Part shown: one piece after another, positions 1-14,016 of the stretch
Numbering within the stretch: the stretch's first letter is position 1
Layout: each line of letters begins with the position of its first letter
DNA from: Trichobilharzia szidati
Lineage: Eukaryota > Platyhelminthes > Trematoda > Strigeidida > Schistosomatidae
NCBI GenBank assembly: GCA_944472155.2
Contig: OX235279.1
Span: 134,512,920-134,576,919 of the forward strand
Length of the DNA: 64,000 nt
Reading direction: 5' to 3'
Translations under genes and position numbers: made by a program
Notes under the pieces: generated by a model
Databases searched by the model: none
What the model saw: only the letters and a program-made list of their open reading frames with translations
What the model was told of the DNA's origin: nothing

Positions 1-550
1 CTATCTCTTATATAGGTGCAGTTTACTGATCAAAGGATGATCGAGGATGCTGTCTTTGAGACTCACCATGAAGCAGTCAGCTAGCAGTGTACCTAGAGGA
101 GACCCCATAGCGAAACCATCTTTCTGTACATAGAATTGTTTATTGAATTTGAAGTGGATATTAAAGGTGCATCCGAACTTCTAGGATGTTGGATTTGGTG
201 TAGTCACAGATGAAGCATATTGTCTCGGTCAGTGGGATGCTTGTGAGTAGATAGTTGATATCTATTGAATGCATTTTTCTTTCAGACACGTTGATATCTT
301 TCACTGAATAGATGAAGTCGAACGTACAACTAAGGCTATACTTTTTCATTTGTCTCCTTACCGGTTTAAGGATATCTGCTAGTCACTTAGCGATCTGATG
401 ATGTGGTGAGTTGATCATGTCTATGATAGGTCGAAGTGGAACATTCTTCTTATGCAATTATTTCAAACTGTTCTCTAATCCATACTCAACAATTACATCC
501 ACTGGATAGAAAGTTTTATACTCATACTGTGGTGAGAGCTGGCTGCTAGC
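1..550 (-). mobile_element. Penelope-like element, decayed reverse transcriptase fragment
   Basis: On the minus strand I read PLRPIIDMINSPHHQIAK, a stop, LADILKPVRRQMKKYS, then MHSIDINYLLTSIPLTETI. After a frameshift comes FNKQFYVQKDGFAMGSPLGT and LLADCFM. The RPI..S..., SIDI..L.TSIP and DG.AMGSPLG boxes in this order are those of Penelope-like reverse transcriptases. At least one in-frame stop and one frameshift make it non-coding. The C-terminal GIY-YIG endonuclease part would lie off the left edge. Confidence 0.8.
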
Positions 551-2050
551 CAAAGTTGGAGGACAGTGATTGACGTCAATGTTTATGTCCGCAATATTGG
601 TGGTGAGAAAATGAGAACAAAGGCTTTGCGTAGGCGGGTACAGTTAGCTTATGGATGATCTGACACAGCCACAAAGAGATGCAAGGTTAACGTTCTGTGA
701 GAAACAACCAATCAAAAGACTGTATTTTCTACTAACGATAATCTACAATGATGTACATTAAAATCTATAAATATGTGTTGATTTTCCTTAATAAACAATC
801 TGTTGCCTGGCCCTTGTCTTCCGTTGTTACAATACTTTTATAGCATCATATCACCCACAATAATTGGCACCACCACTGCCTAAAGCTGTATTTTTGTATA
901 GAGTAGGTATGAGTCGGGTTCACACTTGCACCTTTTGAAGAAAAATTATTTCTTCTTAATGAGAATGTAAAGTCAGATTATAATTAAATAGGGCGATTTA
1001 CGCAAGGTTGGCTGATTTTAAAGTAGTTCTCGAAATAGAACAACATTTAACCAGTCGTCATTATTCTAACTATGAACTACTGGTCTTCTGTCTATTAATG
1101 TTATTATAATAATAATAATTTTTATTTCTGGAACAGAAACCAGCCATTTTTACAGGCATGAACAAATGTTCGAATGGGAATTTTTCAAAAGTATTAATTT
1201 CAGAAGATGAGTATGTAATAATAAGTCCAGGAAACTCTGTATTTCATGAAGGATAGAATGCTTTGACAACAAGAAAAAATAAACGATTAAAACGGCTTAA
1301 ATAAATTGATTGATCGAAACGGAATAGACGGAGTAACATGTGACATAATCAATATCAGTAACCAATAACAAAACTTATCATTGTGTGTGAACTATTGAAA
1401 TATAATTATAATTTATGCGACATAATCCTCTATATTGACCGACTGATCGCTGTTGCCGTTCCAACTTATTGTTCATCAGTTTTCTTAAATACGACTATTC
1501 AGGTGATCGAATTTCTAGGTCATAAGTATGATTGTGTGAAACGTATTATACATACAGGATATACTATGAATGGAAGCCTTTTGAAAGACAATAACTAGTG
1601 TAAATTTGTTTTTATCTGCGAATATGAGGTTACGTATTATGTGGATAGCAGATCAACAGTGCGTTGAAGTGATTATTATTATTATTATTATTATTATATG
1701 ACCTGCAAACACCAAACCACTTTTCTTTAGACAGTTTCATTTTGCCTAGTTTGTTGTCAGCAAGCGTCTAAACACTCGATTAAACAGAATACAAGATAAT
1801 TATAAAGCTTTATTTGAGACAATATGTGAACACATGGTACAAAAATTTTCAGCGCATATAGTTCCAAGATACTTTTTTCTTCATATAGGATTTACATGTA
1901 AAGTAATAATCTAAAGTATACCTTCATTTCGTTAAAGAACTGCACAGCGTTTACTTAGAAGCAAGTTAAATCAGCGCGCAAGATCACATATTGATTATCT
2001 GATATGACTGGACGATTAAAAAATGATAAATCCAGATGGAATTAAACATT
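551..2050. other. Intergenic DNA upstream of TRRAP
   Basis: AT-rich sequence with an (ATT)n run at 1672-1697. I see no gene. The few open frames here have no recognisable motif. Confidence 0.6.
1672..1697. repeat. (ATT)n microsatellite
   Basis: Nine tandem ATT units read directly from the sequence. Confidence 0.95.
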
Positions 2051-2222
2051 TTGGTGGGAAGCAATTTTTGTAGCCCAGTGATTTCAGCAGGCCGCCACTC
2101 GCATAATTTATTTTATTTTTTGGTTACAGCTTGGTGCCACACCGTATTTTCAGTACAAGTATGGAATTTTCAGCACGGATATCGGTAGCCCAAATTTTGC
2201 AGGCCGACCATAGATATCGGGT

Positions 2223-2291
2223 GTGCGTCGGCAGGGGATCGAACTCCGGACCATGTGCATGGTCGGCGAGAGTCCTAACCATTGTGCCACC
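2223..2291 (-). repeat. tRNA-like head of a short interspersed element
   Basis: On the minus strand it reads like a degenerate tRNA with an A-box-like TGGTTAGGACTC and a B-box GTTCGATCCCC, ending CGACGCAC. It resembles the better preserved head at 12651-12733. Too degenerate for a working tRNA. Confidence 0.6.
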
Positions 2292-2479
2292 TAATGTCCA
2301 CTCATATAATATTCGAAATTTAACTGGTAATAAGGTCGAAGAAAGTGTAAAGACACACTAAAGGGATGTAATTAATTTTTTTAAATGAAGTGCATAAGTA
2401 AACATCGAAAACTGAAGTAATAAACCGTCACATTTTATACAATTAGTGTAGAGTATTAAATCAGCGATTGAAGGAAAAT

Positions 2480-2610
2480 CCAAACTATTTGTCACTTATA
2501 TAATAGAATTTGGGCACTGTATTACAGCATAATGCCATCAAAGAATAATTTTTTGATAAAAAACAATAATACAGTATTGATCACTGTTTAGTGAGTAAAT
2601 TATCCGTTTC
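2480..2610 (+). repeat. Diverged copy of the hairpin-associated dispersed repeat
   Basis: The order TTGGGCACTGT, a TCA/GAATAAT run, TTTTGAT and AATA.AGTATTGATCACTG parallels the repeat units at 50170-50340 and 55640-55775. Divergence is high. Confidence 0.4.
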
Positions 2611-2845
2611 AAGCAGATACTTACAACCGCATTGTGTTGCAAAATAAATTTATCTAAATAAAATCATAAAATATTCAAACGTAGAAATATTTTAGCGAAT
2701 AGTTGTTTGTAGTAACTTCCTCCTCAGACTCCTCAATTATAAACTGATGAGTATTACGCAACAGCTAGTAGAACCTATTTTATAAACAATACAATAACAA
2801 GTGGATTCGAATACAGTTAGTTTAGAAGATAGTATGGTAGGGAGT

Positions 2846-3810
2846 TAACAACTGGAGGGAGACCACTACTGAAGTTCAACACTCAGAAACTGGACGACAA
2901 ATCTACAAAGGATACCTTCACTACAGATCTGATCAGAGGAAAGTAGGAAGCACCAAGTAGGATCACTGAGGAAACCTGTATAGAAGAATAATAAAACTCT
3001 CTGAACGTAGTGTTTGAGGAAACGTGTACAACCCTTCCAAGAAGAGAGAAGTGACAAGATAAGGAATAGCTCTCAACGGACACCTACCTGGAAGTTAATA
3101 GAAGAAAGGAGGATGGTGAAAGAGATGACTCAATGCAGAGATGAACATCAGAAGGGGAAGCCGAATTCAGTATACATCGCACTGAATTAAGAAAAATGCC
3201 AGTAAAGACAATTCTAAGACCCACTAAGCAAAAGAGGCAGTGCGCAGGCAAAAGAGAACTAAGGAAATTATACCAGATAACCATGTCACCATCCAAGAAA
3301 AGATCAATGCAGATGAAACCTATAGAATATGGTCAAGGGAACCTAATTACCAAGGAGTAGGGACAAATATATCAATGGGCTGATCACTTCAAAGTATTCT
3401 TGAATTGACCATCGCCTACAAATACCACCAACAATACTCACAGAACTGCCTGCCACTGGACACAAGTCCCATAACAAAAGCGGAAATCTTGAATGCTATC
3501 TAGTTGCTTAAGTTCAGGGAGACGACGGGGCCAGATGGAATCCCTTCAAAGCACTGAAAACAGACATAGAGACTGCGGTAGATATGATCACGCCATTATT
3601 GCAAATGGTTTGGAAGGAAAGAAAGGTATCTTGTCGAACTACCAAACAAGGACTACTTAGGCTTTTGAAAAAACTGGATCTTGTCCACGCCGAGTAAAAT
3701 ATTAAGTCGCGTCATCCTGGAGAGAATAAGAGATGCACTGGATGCAGAACTCCGCCAGTCCCACTGGAACAAGTTGGATTCCAGAAAGGCAAACCATGTG
3801 CTAATCAATC
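2846..3810 (+). pseudogene. RTE-type retrotransposon relic (linker and start of reverse transcriptase)
   Basis: Base by base this follows the element at 41650-42690. Shared stretches include AAGTTCAACACTCA, GGAATAGCTCTCAACGGACA, AGACGACGGGGCCAGATGGA and GGATTCCAGAAAGGCA. It is full of indels and stops. At the place where both long copies have an in-frame TAG (42479, 57903) this relic reads CAAATGGTTTGGAAG and so lacks that stop. It lacks the 55 bp insertion too, which helps date those changes. Confidence 0.85.
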
Positions 3811-4191
3811 CAATAATATACACATATATATAGATATTACTCAGTGTTAAACATCCACAAAATGCCATGCCTTTAATTGTACGTACTGATGGTCAACAAG
3901 ATTAAATCCACAGATTCAGTGTTCGAAGGTAAACGAATTACAACCTATTCCACAACTTCCTGGTCAGAAACACCAGAGAAATGAGAGTTTTATGTAACTA
4001 AGCCAATGTAGAGCGCCAAAATAAGAAGTCCTTACTAAATTTCACAAGTTACATTAAACCTATTGCGTATCAGATGTAATCGAAGGAAAGACCACAGTCA
4101 CGTGATAAAGCATAGAGTTTCTACAGTTTTAAGTTCACGCGCGGGAAAGTCAGACCCTGTGGTACTGTCCTTCGGTGCTATTGTCACACCG
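3811..4191 (+). other. Immediate upstream region / 5' UTR of TRRAP
   Basis: The exon 1 frame is open from 4063 (ATG) to 4191 but shows no TRRAP similarity, so this is probably 5' UTR or promoter. No core promoter motif is convincing. Confidence 0.4.
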
Positions 4192-4258
4192 ATGAGGCCT
4201 GGAAATGTATGCACAGTAGTTACAGAGAGGCTTGAGAGACTATTCAATGAAAACATTG
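4192..4258 (+). CDS. TRRAP: TRRAP exon 1 (coding part), phase 0 to 1
   Basis: It encodes a short N-terminus with VVTERLERLFNENI, which lines up with the first TRRAP helix. The chosen ATG at 4192 gives a length close to the family. The same frame is open back to 4063, so a longer N-terminus is possible. It ends before GT at 4259. The following intron is 36 bp (4259-4294). Confidence 0.7.
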
Positions 4259-7200
4259 GTTTGTTGACTTGGTTAACGGTATATTTTTCTGTAGCTTTGG
4301 AAGAAAAATTACATATCGGCCAGGAAATATGTGAATGCTTAGTTGTAAGTTTTCATTCACGTTGGTAAAGTTTTAGAATGTGTCATCTGAGAGAGAGGTT
4401 CAAGACCTCAGCTTTATCATCCATGACAAGATTCAGAACTTTTTATTGTCAACGAGGCCGGAGAATCTTCAAGAGTCTGACACTCAGCACTTACGTCGTT
4501 TATGCCTAGGAATTATTCAGAAAATTCCTAATGGCGACCATTTAAGACCATTAGCTCGATCTATTCTTGAAACGATGTTCAAACTGGTTGAGGTATAGAC
4601 TTTTTATTACATCCAGCACCTACAGGTTGAAAATGAAGATAATGTGTTAATGTGTATCAAATCAATAATTGATATCCATAAATTCTACCGGCCGTCATTC
4701 TCAAATGATGTTAGTAATCAATATAGTTCTTGATATTTTTAGGTTACTCGATTTTTGGAGTTTGTTAAAGAAGTTTATCATGATCTAAAGCTCCGAGCAC
4801 TTGATATTTTCGAGCCTAAAATGAAAATAGAAGTTCCTTCCATCACTGATGTGAATATTGACGCAGAGGTTCGAAATGCGTTTACTGTTACCAACGTATA
4901 CACTCAGGAAGTTAAACCTGACGGTTCTTTAATGGTGGTAAGTGGCAAAGTTAATTAAGTAACATTTTTAGTATCACATTCTACCAAAATCACGATTTTC
5001 CCTTAAAGTTATGCAAGAAATTCCTATTCTTGTTGTCCTAATGTACCAGTTGTTCAAGCAACATATTCATCAGAATGTCTCCGATTTTATACCACTGATA
5101 ATGGATTTCATCAACATCAAACCGACAGAGGAACAGAAGTAAGTCACTTTTTGTAGTGTTTTTATATCATGAATCTATAAGTGTACTTAGTAACCCCATA
5201 GATTGTGTATGATTTTGTGCAGTCCTTATCACTATGCTTAATAACCATATCACTAAAGAAGTAGTGGTGCTTCTAGCTGCTTACAGTAACCTCTTGAACA
5301 TTCGCAACATAGGTGTGAAGTAAAACATATCCCAGAGCATTGATATAATTAATAAGCCCCCACCTGTAATTGAGATCTGTATTTAATTTTTCAGCTCTGG
5401 CTTGTTTCGAATGACTATTAACCCCATAACCAAAAACAAGTCGGTTCCTTGTCAGAAAAAAAACATGATACATGAACCTAGACTTTTGGGGACACATCCC
5501 TTTGCTGCAACGCTGAGTGATATTCTCTGGTCACCCAATGGTTTTCATCAGTTTGAGAGGAAAACTCCAAAGTATGACCACTTCAGTGTGCATATATATA
5601 CGAGCATTTGAAATAGTGGAGCTACGTCTATAAGTCATTCTATGCGCATTCTTTCGAAACGTGTTAGAGAACACTACGCAGCATGGCTGCAGAAAGGTAA
5701 CTCTGCTTCAATCAGAAGCGCTTATTAATTATCTCATCACCTGTCACCATGTCTGAACTGACTTACCACTTATTCACTGAGAAACTGAGGCGAAATTCAC
5801 TCAAGACCTATGTACTGTATAAGATCTCGCTATCTGCTTTGAGAAATCAATGTTCAGATGAAGTTGTTTTAAGGTTTAAATTTGCTATGGGTGTACGGGT
5901 ATTAGGTTTCTTACCTGTTGCTTCTTTTTGTTTTTTTTGGTTACTCATTCCCTTTATACTTTCCATATTCACTTTGTCTCTATGGTCATCCTATTTACCT
6001 CTGACTCCATGAGAAATATTTTACATATTACACAGTTATTTTATTATTATTTTGGTTTCTGTACCTCTTGTGACTTATATTCATATTCCATTACGTATTC
6101 AAACTTTCATATCAAATAGAGAATTATTTTCTTTAATCTTCCTACGTTACTATGTTGAATTGAGCAATATCTGTGACTATATATATATACATTGTACAGC
6201 TTATCGGAATGAATTTACTGAAAAGATATTTTTTCTGTTCAATGTCCTGGTGGGCATTTTTCATTTTTCCCACTTCCCATCTGTAAGTTTTAGGTTTTAA
6301 GTCCTACTGCACTTTAAATCTTATCTCGAATAGGTATGCACGAAACCTGCATAAACATGTAGCGCATTGTTAGTCTAAAACCTATTTGTCTGAATTGTCT
6401 ATCTGGGAATTAATAATTACTATTATTGGCATAGGTGTCATCATATGTGGACAGTGCTACGAATACACCCAGTGGTCTTACCGTAAACTTATGATGCGGC
6501 CTACTTATAAATAGACATATGTAATACATTGCTGTTTTCAGGTAGTGATGTTTTGTTCGTCAATGAAGAAGAGGTGGTGTCAACACTCAGACAAAAAGAT
6601 ATTATAAAAGATATTTATAAATTGTGCCATCAGTGTAAGGCTTTTGAATTTTCTAATGTACATTGTACTTTTTCGCAATAAACGTTATTTCTGGTCTCAG
6701 TAGTCTTGCTCACTTCATATTAACATATTTGGTAAATATTTTCAACTGCACAGAGCCTTCTGTTCACTATGCTTAAAAACCACTTTATAAGTAATCAAAT
6801 GTTCATATTTACGAAGATAAAAGTTCTTTTTAATTTTTCAGGAGAAGTGTTAATTTTTCTGAAGAGGTGTTTATTGATTTCATGGCTGCTCAAGTGAAAA
6901 CCTTGTCATTCCTTGCCTATGTCATTAAAATATACCAAGTATGTCAACTATTTTACATGAATTTATCTGGTTTTGTGATCTTTTTGTTAACAAACGGAAT
7001 TGTGTTACGTCGACAGCCTCTTCTATTCATTATCTTCGTATTGTTGTTTCCTAGCTATTTTTTCTTTTTATTATGATGCATATAGAAAATATCGAGTGAC
7101 TAAATAAGGTTTTGGTATCTGGGGTAATTGATTTATTTTCTCTGTGTTTTAGGATTCAGTCGAACGTCATTCTGTTACTCTTGTACAAGGCATGATGAAC

Positions 7201-10200
7201 TTGTTAGCCAATTGTCCACCTTCAGTAACTAATATGCGTAAGGAATTTTTCATTGCTGCACGTCACATTCTAAGTGCACAAGAAATACGTCCAAGTAAGT
7301 CATTTTATTATTATACATGTTGGTGTAAGGACTTCACCCCATAGTATTCTGATTTGTAGAAGTGTTTGATGGAGATACGTCCATAGTTACTATTTGTGTA
7401 CTATTTCTCACATTTCTGATTTGATTGTTATTGTTATTTATTATAAATCTCCATGCTCTTAAAATTGAGCAGTAAATAACGTTGTTCTTCTTAATAGGTA
7501 TTTGCAAGAAAAATGCCACTTGCCTACTACATGTTAGTGCATATTTAAAAGAGGTGGTTTACTTGAAATTATTCAAACAGGTTTTTATCTTAGAAAAGTA
7601 TTGTTATACCTAGAAAATTCATATTTCACCTCATCTATCTTCTTCTTACGAGTAAATAAGGGCAGGGAACATATCGTTCAGTGACCCTGGTTATTAGACT
7701 TTTTTCTTCAAATGCACAATCGGTTGTTCTGGCCTGAGTAACACCGCCTTACCAAACGAAATCCAAAAAGCCCACTTTGAAACACAATTCATGAATCTAC
7801 GTATCAATAATTTTTCTTTTTCAGTAGCTATATAAATGTCATAGTGCAGACAGTTATAAATAAAATCTAAAATCTAATGTCTGCTAAAGTTGTTTCTATC
7901 GCTTAACACTATTAGCTAGTTACTCAGTTGTTCGAAGTGTCTATTCATTTACTTAATAGTTTAACTATCGTATTAAAGATTTTCGCAGCTAACCAGTTCT
8001 GCACTTCTTGTTTGTATATTTAGAATTCCTGCAAGTTCTGGATGACTTAATGGATGAAGAGATTCTAATTGGACAAGGGTATACAATTCGTGATTCTTTA
8101 AGGTGATGACTTTTGCAGTTCTTTTTATTCATAATATTTGCATATACTAGTGGCCAGCTTGATTAAAAACGGACTCGTATTTGTTCTAAAAGTATATAAT
8201 ATGGTAATAATAAAATTTTCATGGAAGATGATGATGTAAAGAGTGATAGGTAATTGAGCCATCTTAGCGAAATTGTTTGACAGTTTCGTTGCCAAAACCT
8301 ACAACTCTGATATAACCTTTCTTGTATTAGTGCGAAATCTGTATCAAGAAATATTATATTTTCATTTTGTGATGTTGGAATTCAGTTAGTCAGTCAGTCA
8401 TATTGTGGTCTGCTTTATGAGTTGAGAATTATAGTTTCGTTGGTGCAACAGTGATACCGACTGTAGTACGTAATGACTACGTTTACACACATGATAAGTG
8501 TACTGTGTACCACTATACTGTGTTATTGTCTTTTTATTCTTAGTTTTATGTGATCTAAATAATCCTTCTAACAGTGAATATGACAACCATCTTGGTTTCA
8601 AAATAATTAGTAAATTTAGCTGGTAAAATTTTCACAACCAACACTTTGCTAATACATTCTTACCCAATGAATAAGGTTTGGTATGCAAATTTGGTGTTTT
8701 CAAGTTGAAAATGATCCTCATGGCCAGCAGTATTATCTTGCAAACACGCTGTATTATTAGTTAAACCATTTGCCTATAGAAAAGTGACGACTTTCACTTA
8801 CATATTTTTTCAGTCTTAGTGAAGTCATTGAGTTCATAAACCTACGTTAATTTGATTTTATCTTTTAGGCCATTAGCCTATAGTACATTGGCGGATCTTA
8901 CTCATCATATAAGGAGTCACCTTAGTATTTCGAAAATTGCTCGTGCTATTGATGTCTATGGTCGAAATATGCATGATAATACGCTTCCATTTTCTATTCA
9001 ACAAATGAGTATACGTTTGATACTAAATTTGGTTGAGTGCATTAAACACCGAGTAGTTTCTCCTACATCTAATAATCAGGGAGCGTCGACAGCAAACAAC
9101 AATAGTGGAGAAGATGCACTTTTTATTGGGACAGAAAGACGATTACTTTTGCAAGCATTACGCTTGTGTGTACTCAAGGTTAAAGCTGTAGCAGATCACT
9201 GCATACCTGCTCTGGAATCTACATGGTAAGTCTCACCTTCGAATTTAAAGATTCATAATAAACCAAGTTAGTAATGTTTTGATTAGCTAATCTGGTTTGT
9301 ACTAAGTTGTCCACAGTGGAATTCTTTCACTGGAAACAGTTGACTTGATTGATATTCTTTCTCCAGCCATTAATCGTCCAACTTCATGAATTCATTGTTC
9401 CACCAACTGAGTGTCATTGAAGTTGGTTTTTGCTAACTTTCTCGCCGAAATCATATCGTGAATAGGATTTAATGGAGTAGTTTTTCCAATAGTGAAACTC
9501 AGTTCACTGCTTAATTTAAAAGGTGTCTAAATTTTATTGTCCTTATAATATTTGTCTTTAACAAACTAGATTAGGTTATTTTTAAACAATGTGAGCTGTG
9601 TATTCTAAGTCGTGGTTGGTGTTTTCGTATGTTCTACCCAGCTATCTGAACTTACGTAGTTTGGGTGGTATTTCAAAGTGAAACAAATTATTTAACAGTC
9701 CTGCTGCTTATGTCCGACAAATTTTCACGTTCAGCAAGCAAACTAACGTTATTTGCATTTAAGGTGACGTGGATATGTATATATATATATTCCAGTAACT
9801 TGATGAATAGAAAATGTTTTCATGCTTTCATAATCGAAGTTAAGATTATACATAAAGAATAAAAACTATACATTTGTTTGTAATAGTGTACCAGAAACTA
9901 GTGAAGATGCTACATCCAGTCCTGCAAAACACCGACCAAGGTCCATACACGCATATCTGTTTGCTAATCTACCTTCTTTCTCCAGTGAAGTTAACGATGT
10001 TGGGGCATTTAATGACAAAAATACTTCTGCTTCAGATTTTACAAGTGTTCCCATTTCGAACGCCGATGTATCGAAAGTTCAAGAAGTTAGTTAAATTTTT
10101 TTTCATAACTGATGCTGTACCACTTTTATTCTTCGTAAGTTGAATATTATAGTTGCATTAAGAATGAAGATTCATTCGTTTTTACTCATCGTATTATGAA

Positions 10201-13200
10201 AAGAAATTGACGTATGTATCTGGTAGTGTAGATCGTCAGTATAATATTCAACGAAAAAAATAGAGGTGAATGTTAAAAACTACTAGTCGTTTGTTAGTAA
10301 TATCCTACAAATACTCTCATTTCCTTGCACTTTGCAAAAGACAACACCTATTAAGAAAGGGTTTATTATACTACCTGGCTATCCAAATCTCAGTAGTTTT
10401 GGTGGGGTTTGAACTCGCGGTTCAGTGGTTGTGAGTCTATCGCCTAATCCAGTCAGAGCAACAGTTTTTATGTTTGTTATCGTTGTGTAAGCAGTTGGAT
10501 CTTTGAAAATCCTTATAATGGATATTCCAATAAATCATGACAAACTGTTTCCCTATTAGTGAAATACTATATCTCATTGGATTTCAATCGATAGTGCTGC
10601 AAATATTCCAAATATCAGCGCATGACTTGTTCAGTATGATATTTGACAATTAACGTCATCTCTGGCCAGAAGTGATATCCGCCTATCGATCAAATGTTGT
10701 ATGTACTATGCAGCACTTCACTTTGTCCTTCTACATGACTGTGACACATGGCTATTGAAAATGGAAGATATGAAAAGGACAGCTTCCTCTAACCACAGAT
10801 GTTTGCGTTCTTTCCCCCATGCTTGGTGACATACTAAGGTTTAAAATATTGAGCTAAGGCGTAGAGTGCTAGGTGAGGTTTTTTTTATCAAGACACAGAT
10901 GTAATTAGTATAGCACCAGTGCAGAAAAGTGCATTAGCCCTAGTTGACACATTTCTAATCATTACGAGAAATAAGGCAACAAATATATATTATTACAGAA
11001 ATAGAGAGATATAGTGGAAGAAAAGAAAACAACTGATTGAAAATTCGTGTTGTTCAGAGTCAACAGGACGAATACACAAGAATATATTTTGTACTGCATC
11101 TTGTGAAGGATTCTGAGGTGCTTCAACAAAAGTCATGTACTACAACCTCATAACGCCTCGAAGTCAATAGTTGCAGAGACGTTTTGGTGTTATCTTTAAG
11201 TCAGAACCATCACCATTTGAGATACGGACATCATCTGAATTCATTATCAGCAGATTCTTGCACATCTGCTGTATCAGGAAAACTACTATCTTATCCTTGA
11301 TAAAAAATACTGTGGTTATTTTGAATGGTGTTATACACAAATGAGGTATGTCTTGGTTTCCTTACAGTTGAATTTGTACCTGAACAGGTGTCAGTGTTTG
11401 TCACTACTATGTCCAGTTGCATATGCTTTCACTTTTAGGAAGTAGGAAATAGTATGCGTTTTTGAATGCTGAGTATTTGTTTTTGTAAAACATGTATTCT
11501 TTTATATCTTATGAAGTGTTGATACTCATGATTTCAACAAATGGGGTGTTATATGATGAGCAATATTGGGGCGTAGAGTGCTAGCTAGGTGAGTAACGAA
11601 AGTCGATTGGTGAGTCTGTGAGGTTACATCAGTTGAGATAGCTAGGACACGTGTTGCTCATACCGAGGTGTATCATATTCCTCGTCGAGTAATGTAAGCT
11701 GACAAAGGATCGTGTTGGGAAAGTGTTAGGAGTGGTGAAATCTTGACCTGTCACCAATCCATGAAGTCTTTGAGAGTTGGTTTTAGCCAAGTAGAGAGAG
11801 GCATAGACTGTCTGGCTGGTTGTTCGGGATCGTTAGCATGCTAAGAAGCAGTGTTTTGAGACTGTTGATAAAATGGCTGAAAACCGTTCTGCATGGTGTA
11901 GATGTATTGACTGTTTGTGATCTCCGATTTCCACTAAACCATTCTGTTTTTCCTCCCTGACATGTCTGTTCATTCTAGTTGTTTTGAATATCTTCCTGTT
12001 TTTTTTTCTGTTGTCTAACGTTGTGTACTACATGGAATGTGGCAACTTGAACTGTTTCACTTTCGTTCGAAACTCTGTGTTAAAATTCAGTCAGTCATTA
12101 AAAAAATCAGACAGTCGTAAACTTCATACTTTGTTGGAAAAGTAACAAGAGTTCTACTCTCACTGTATGCTTTTTTCCACTATTCTAACCACGTTATGTT
12201 CTTCTGGTTCTAAGTTATTAAACTTTTTCTGGGAAAGATTTCAGAGTTGGTCTGATTTTGACGTATAACTTACTGCTTTATAGATTCTGTTAATTTGTGT
12301 TAGTATTGAACGTTCGTCTGTTGTTAATTCATTTGTCGAACAATTCCAGTGAAAATCCCTCATCACTTTATTCTTTTGGGCTTTACATCATCAGGCTTTT
12401 GACCAAATTTTATGTCAGGAACTAATTTTCACTGAATTCTCTTGATGATTAATGCATAAACTTCATTCGATAAATGTGTAATTGTGTACAGTAATACAGT
12501 TGATTTTTTTCCTTCACGTTTTCAGTGGAACATAGGGCTTCAAGCTAGTGGTTTGAAGTTTCTGTAGCAGTGTTTATTTTACATGAAGAGTTGCTAGCCT
12601 CATGCCCAACCTTTCCTCTTTACCAGCATTATTTCTGGTTCAGCGACGTAAAGGAGTGCGTCGGCCTGGGATCGAACCCCAGACCGTGTGCATGGTCGGT
12701 GAGCGTCCTAACCGCTATACCACCGACGCACCAATACAGTTGGTAATTCAAAGGGTGTTGTCTGACAAAATTCCATATAATACTCAGATACACACCTTCA
12801 TCAGTGTGATAGGAAATTAAAGAAAAAAAAATCAGTGACAAATACGAGTAGTAGAGGTACATGATCAACATAGAACCAAATATTACTGTAAAGTGATTCA
12901 AGTTGGCGATCGTTGCTGTACATCAAGTTGAAAGCATTAATATATCGGGCATTGCTTATTGAATAAATGTGGGTTGTTCATCAACTTCTATAGTACTAAT
13001 TCCGAACCTGTGAATAAGCACATATTCCTTTGTGTACTGTTTTTCCTAGACGTGATTAGTTACTTACTGACCAGTGCTAGCATCGAATACAATAAGAGTA
13101 TTGAGAATGTCAATATTATGAATCAGTATTCTTATGATAGTTGTAGTTTTGCGAACTGCTTAACTGTAATTTGATGAAACTTCCTGAATCATTCTTGCCC

Positions 13201-13963
13201 TATGCATAAATCTATAGTTCATGTGACCCTTAAGTTTATAAATGTATTTATTAAATCTTGCTCACTTATACGAATTTATGTCTTTTGATTAATTTTTAAA
13301 ATATCTCTATTCTATTGCACTTTTGTAATTTTGATACCTATTCTATGAAGCCTCACGTCGTTGAACCTCTAGCCAGAACACAACTTAGTTATACAGATGT
13401 TCGTACGCTAGTCAAAGCGCTTATTAGTGGCATTCGTACTATGGTAGCAAACATGATTCAGTGCCCACATGATACTTCTCAACCAAACAGTGTTACTGAA
13501 GGTCCTTCAACAGCATCGAAACCGTCTCCTGCTCCCCGAATGCTCAGTCCAGATGAGTTGGTTGTATTAACAGAATATTTTACCTATGGTATGCGTATAA
13601 TAGACATTGTACAGTTTGTTAACCGAGATGGTCGATTGCATTTAAGAAGGTGAGAAAAAAATAAGTGAATAACTAACATTTATTTTAAGTCATTACTAAA
13701 TGGTTCACTCAATTATTGTTTATTCACTCATCTATTTTCACTTCATCATAGCCAACCAAGTTCAAAATCGCCTGATGAACGTCTTCTTATTGAAACATTT
13801 GCTTTAACTTTTGCTCAACTGAACCCAATTTCATTTCAAGAGATTTTTTCATGCAAAATTCATGTAAGTCTTTCTAATATCTTTATTCGCCTTTTTAATT
13901 CTAATGTTAACTGAAATAAAAGATGAATACAGTTCAGTATAATAGTGATTACCAGTACTTAAG

Positions 13964-14016
<53 letters not shown>

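Noticed and set aside
5749..6300. Overlapping plus-strand frames rich in Phe, Leu, Ile and Tyr that look like membrane proteins
   Set aside because: This is what T-rich intron sequence gives by chance; no start context, homology or codon signal.
12651..12733. Possible functional tRNA gene on the minus strand
   Set aside because: The acceptor and T arms pair well, but the anticodon arm does not form a normal 5 bp stem with a 7-base loop, and it is joined to a short-element body.
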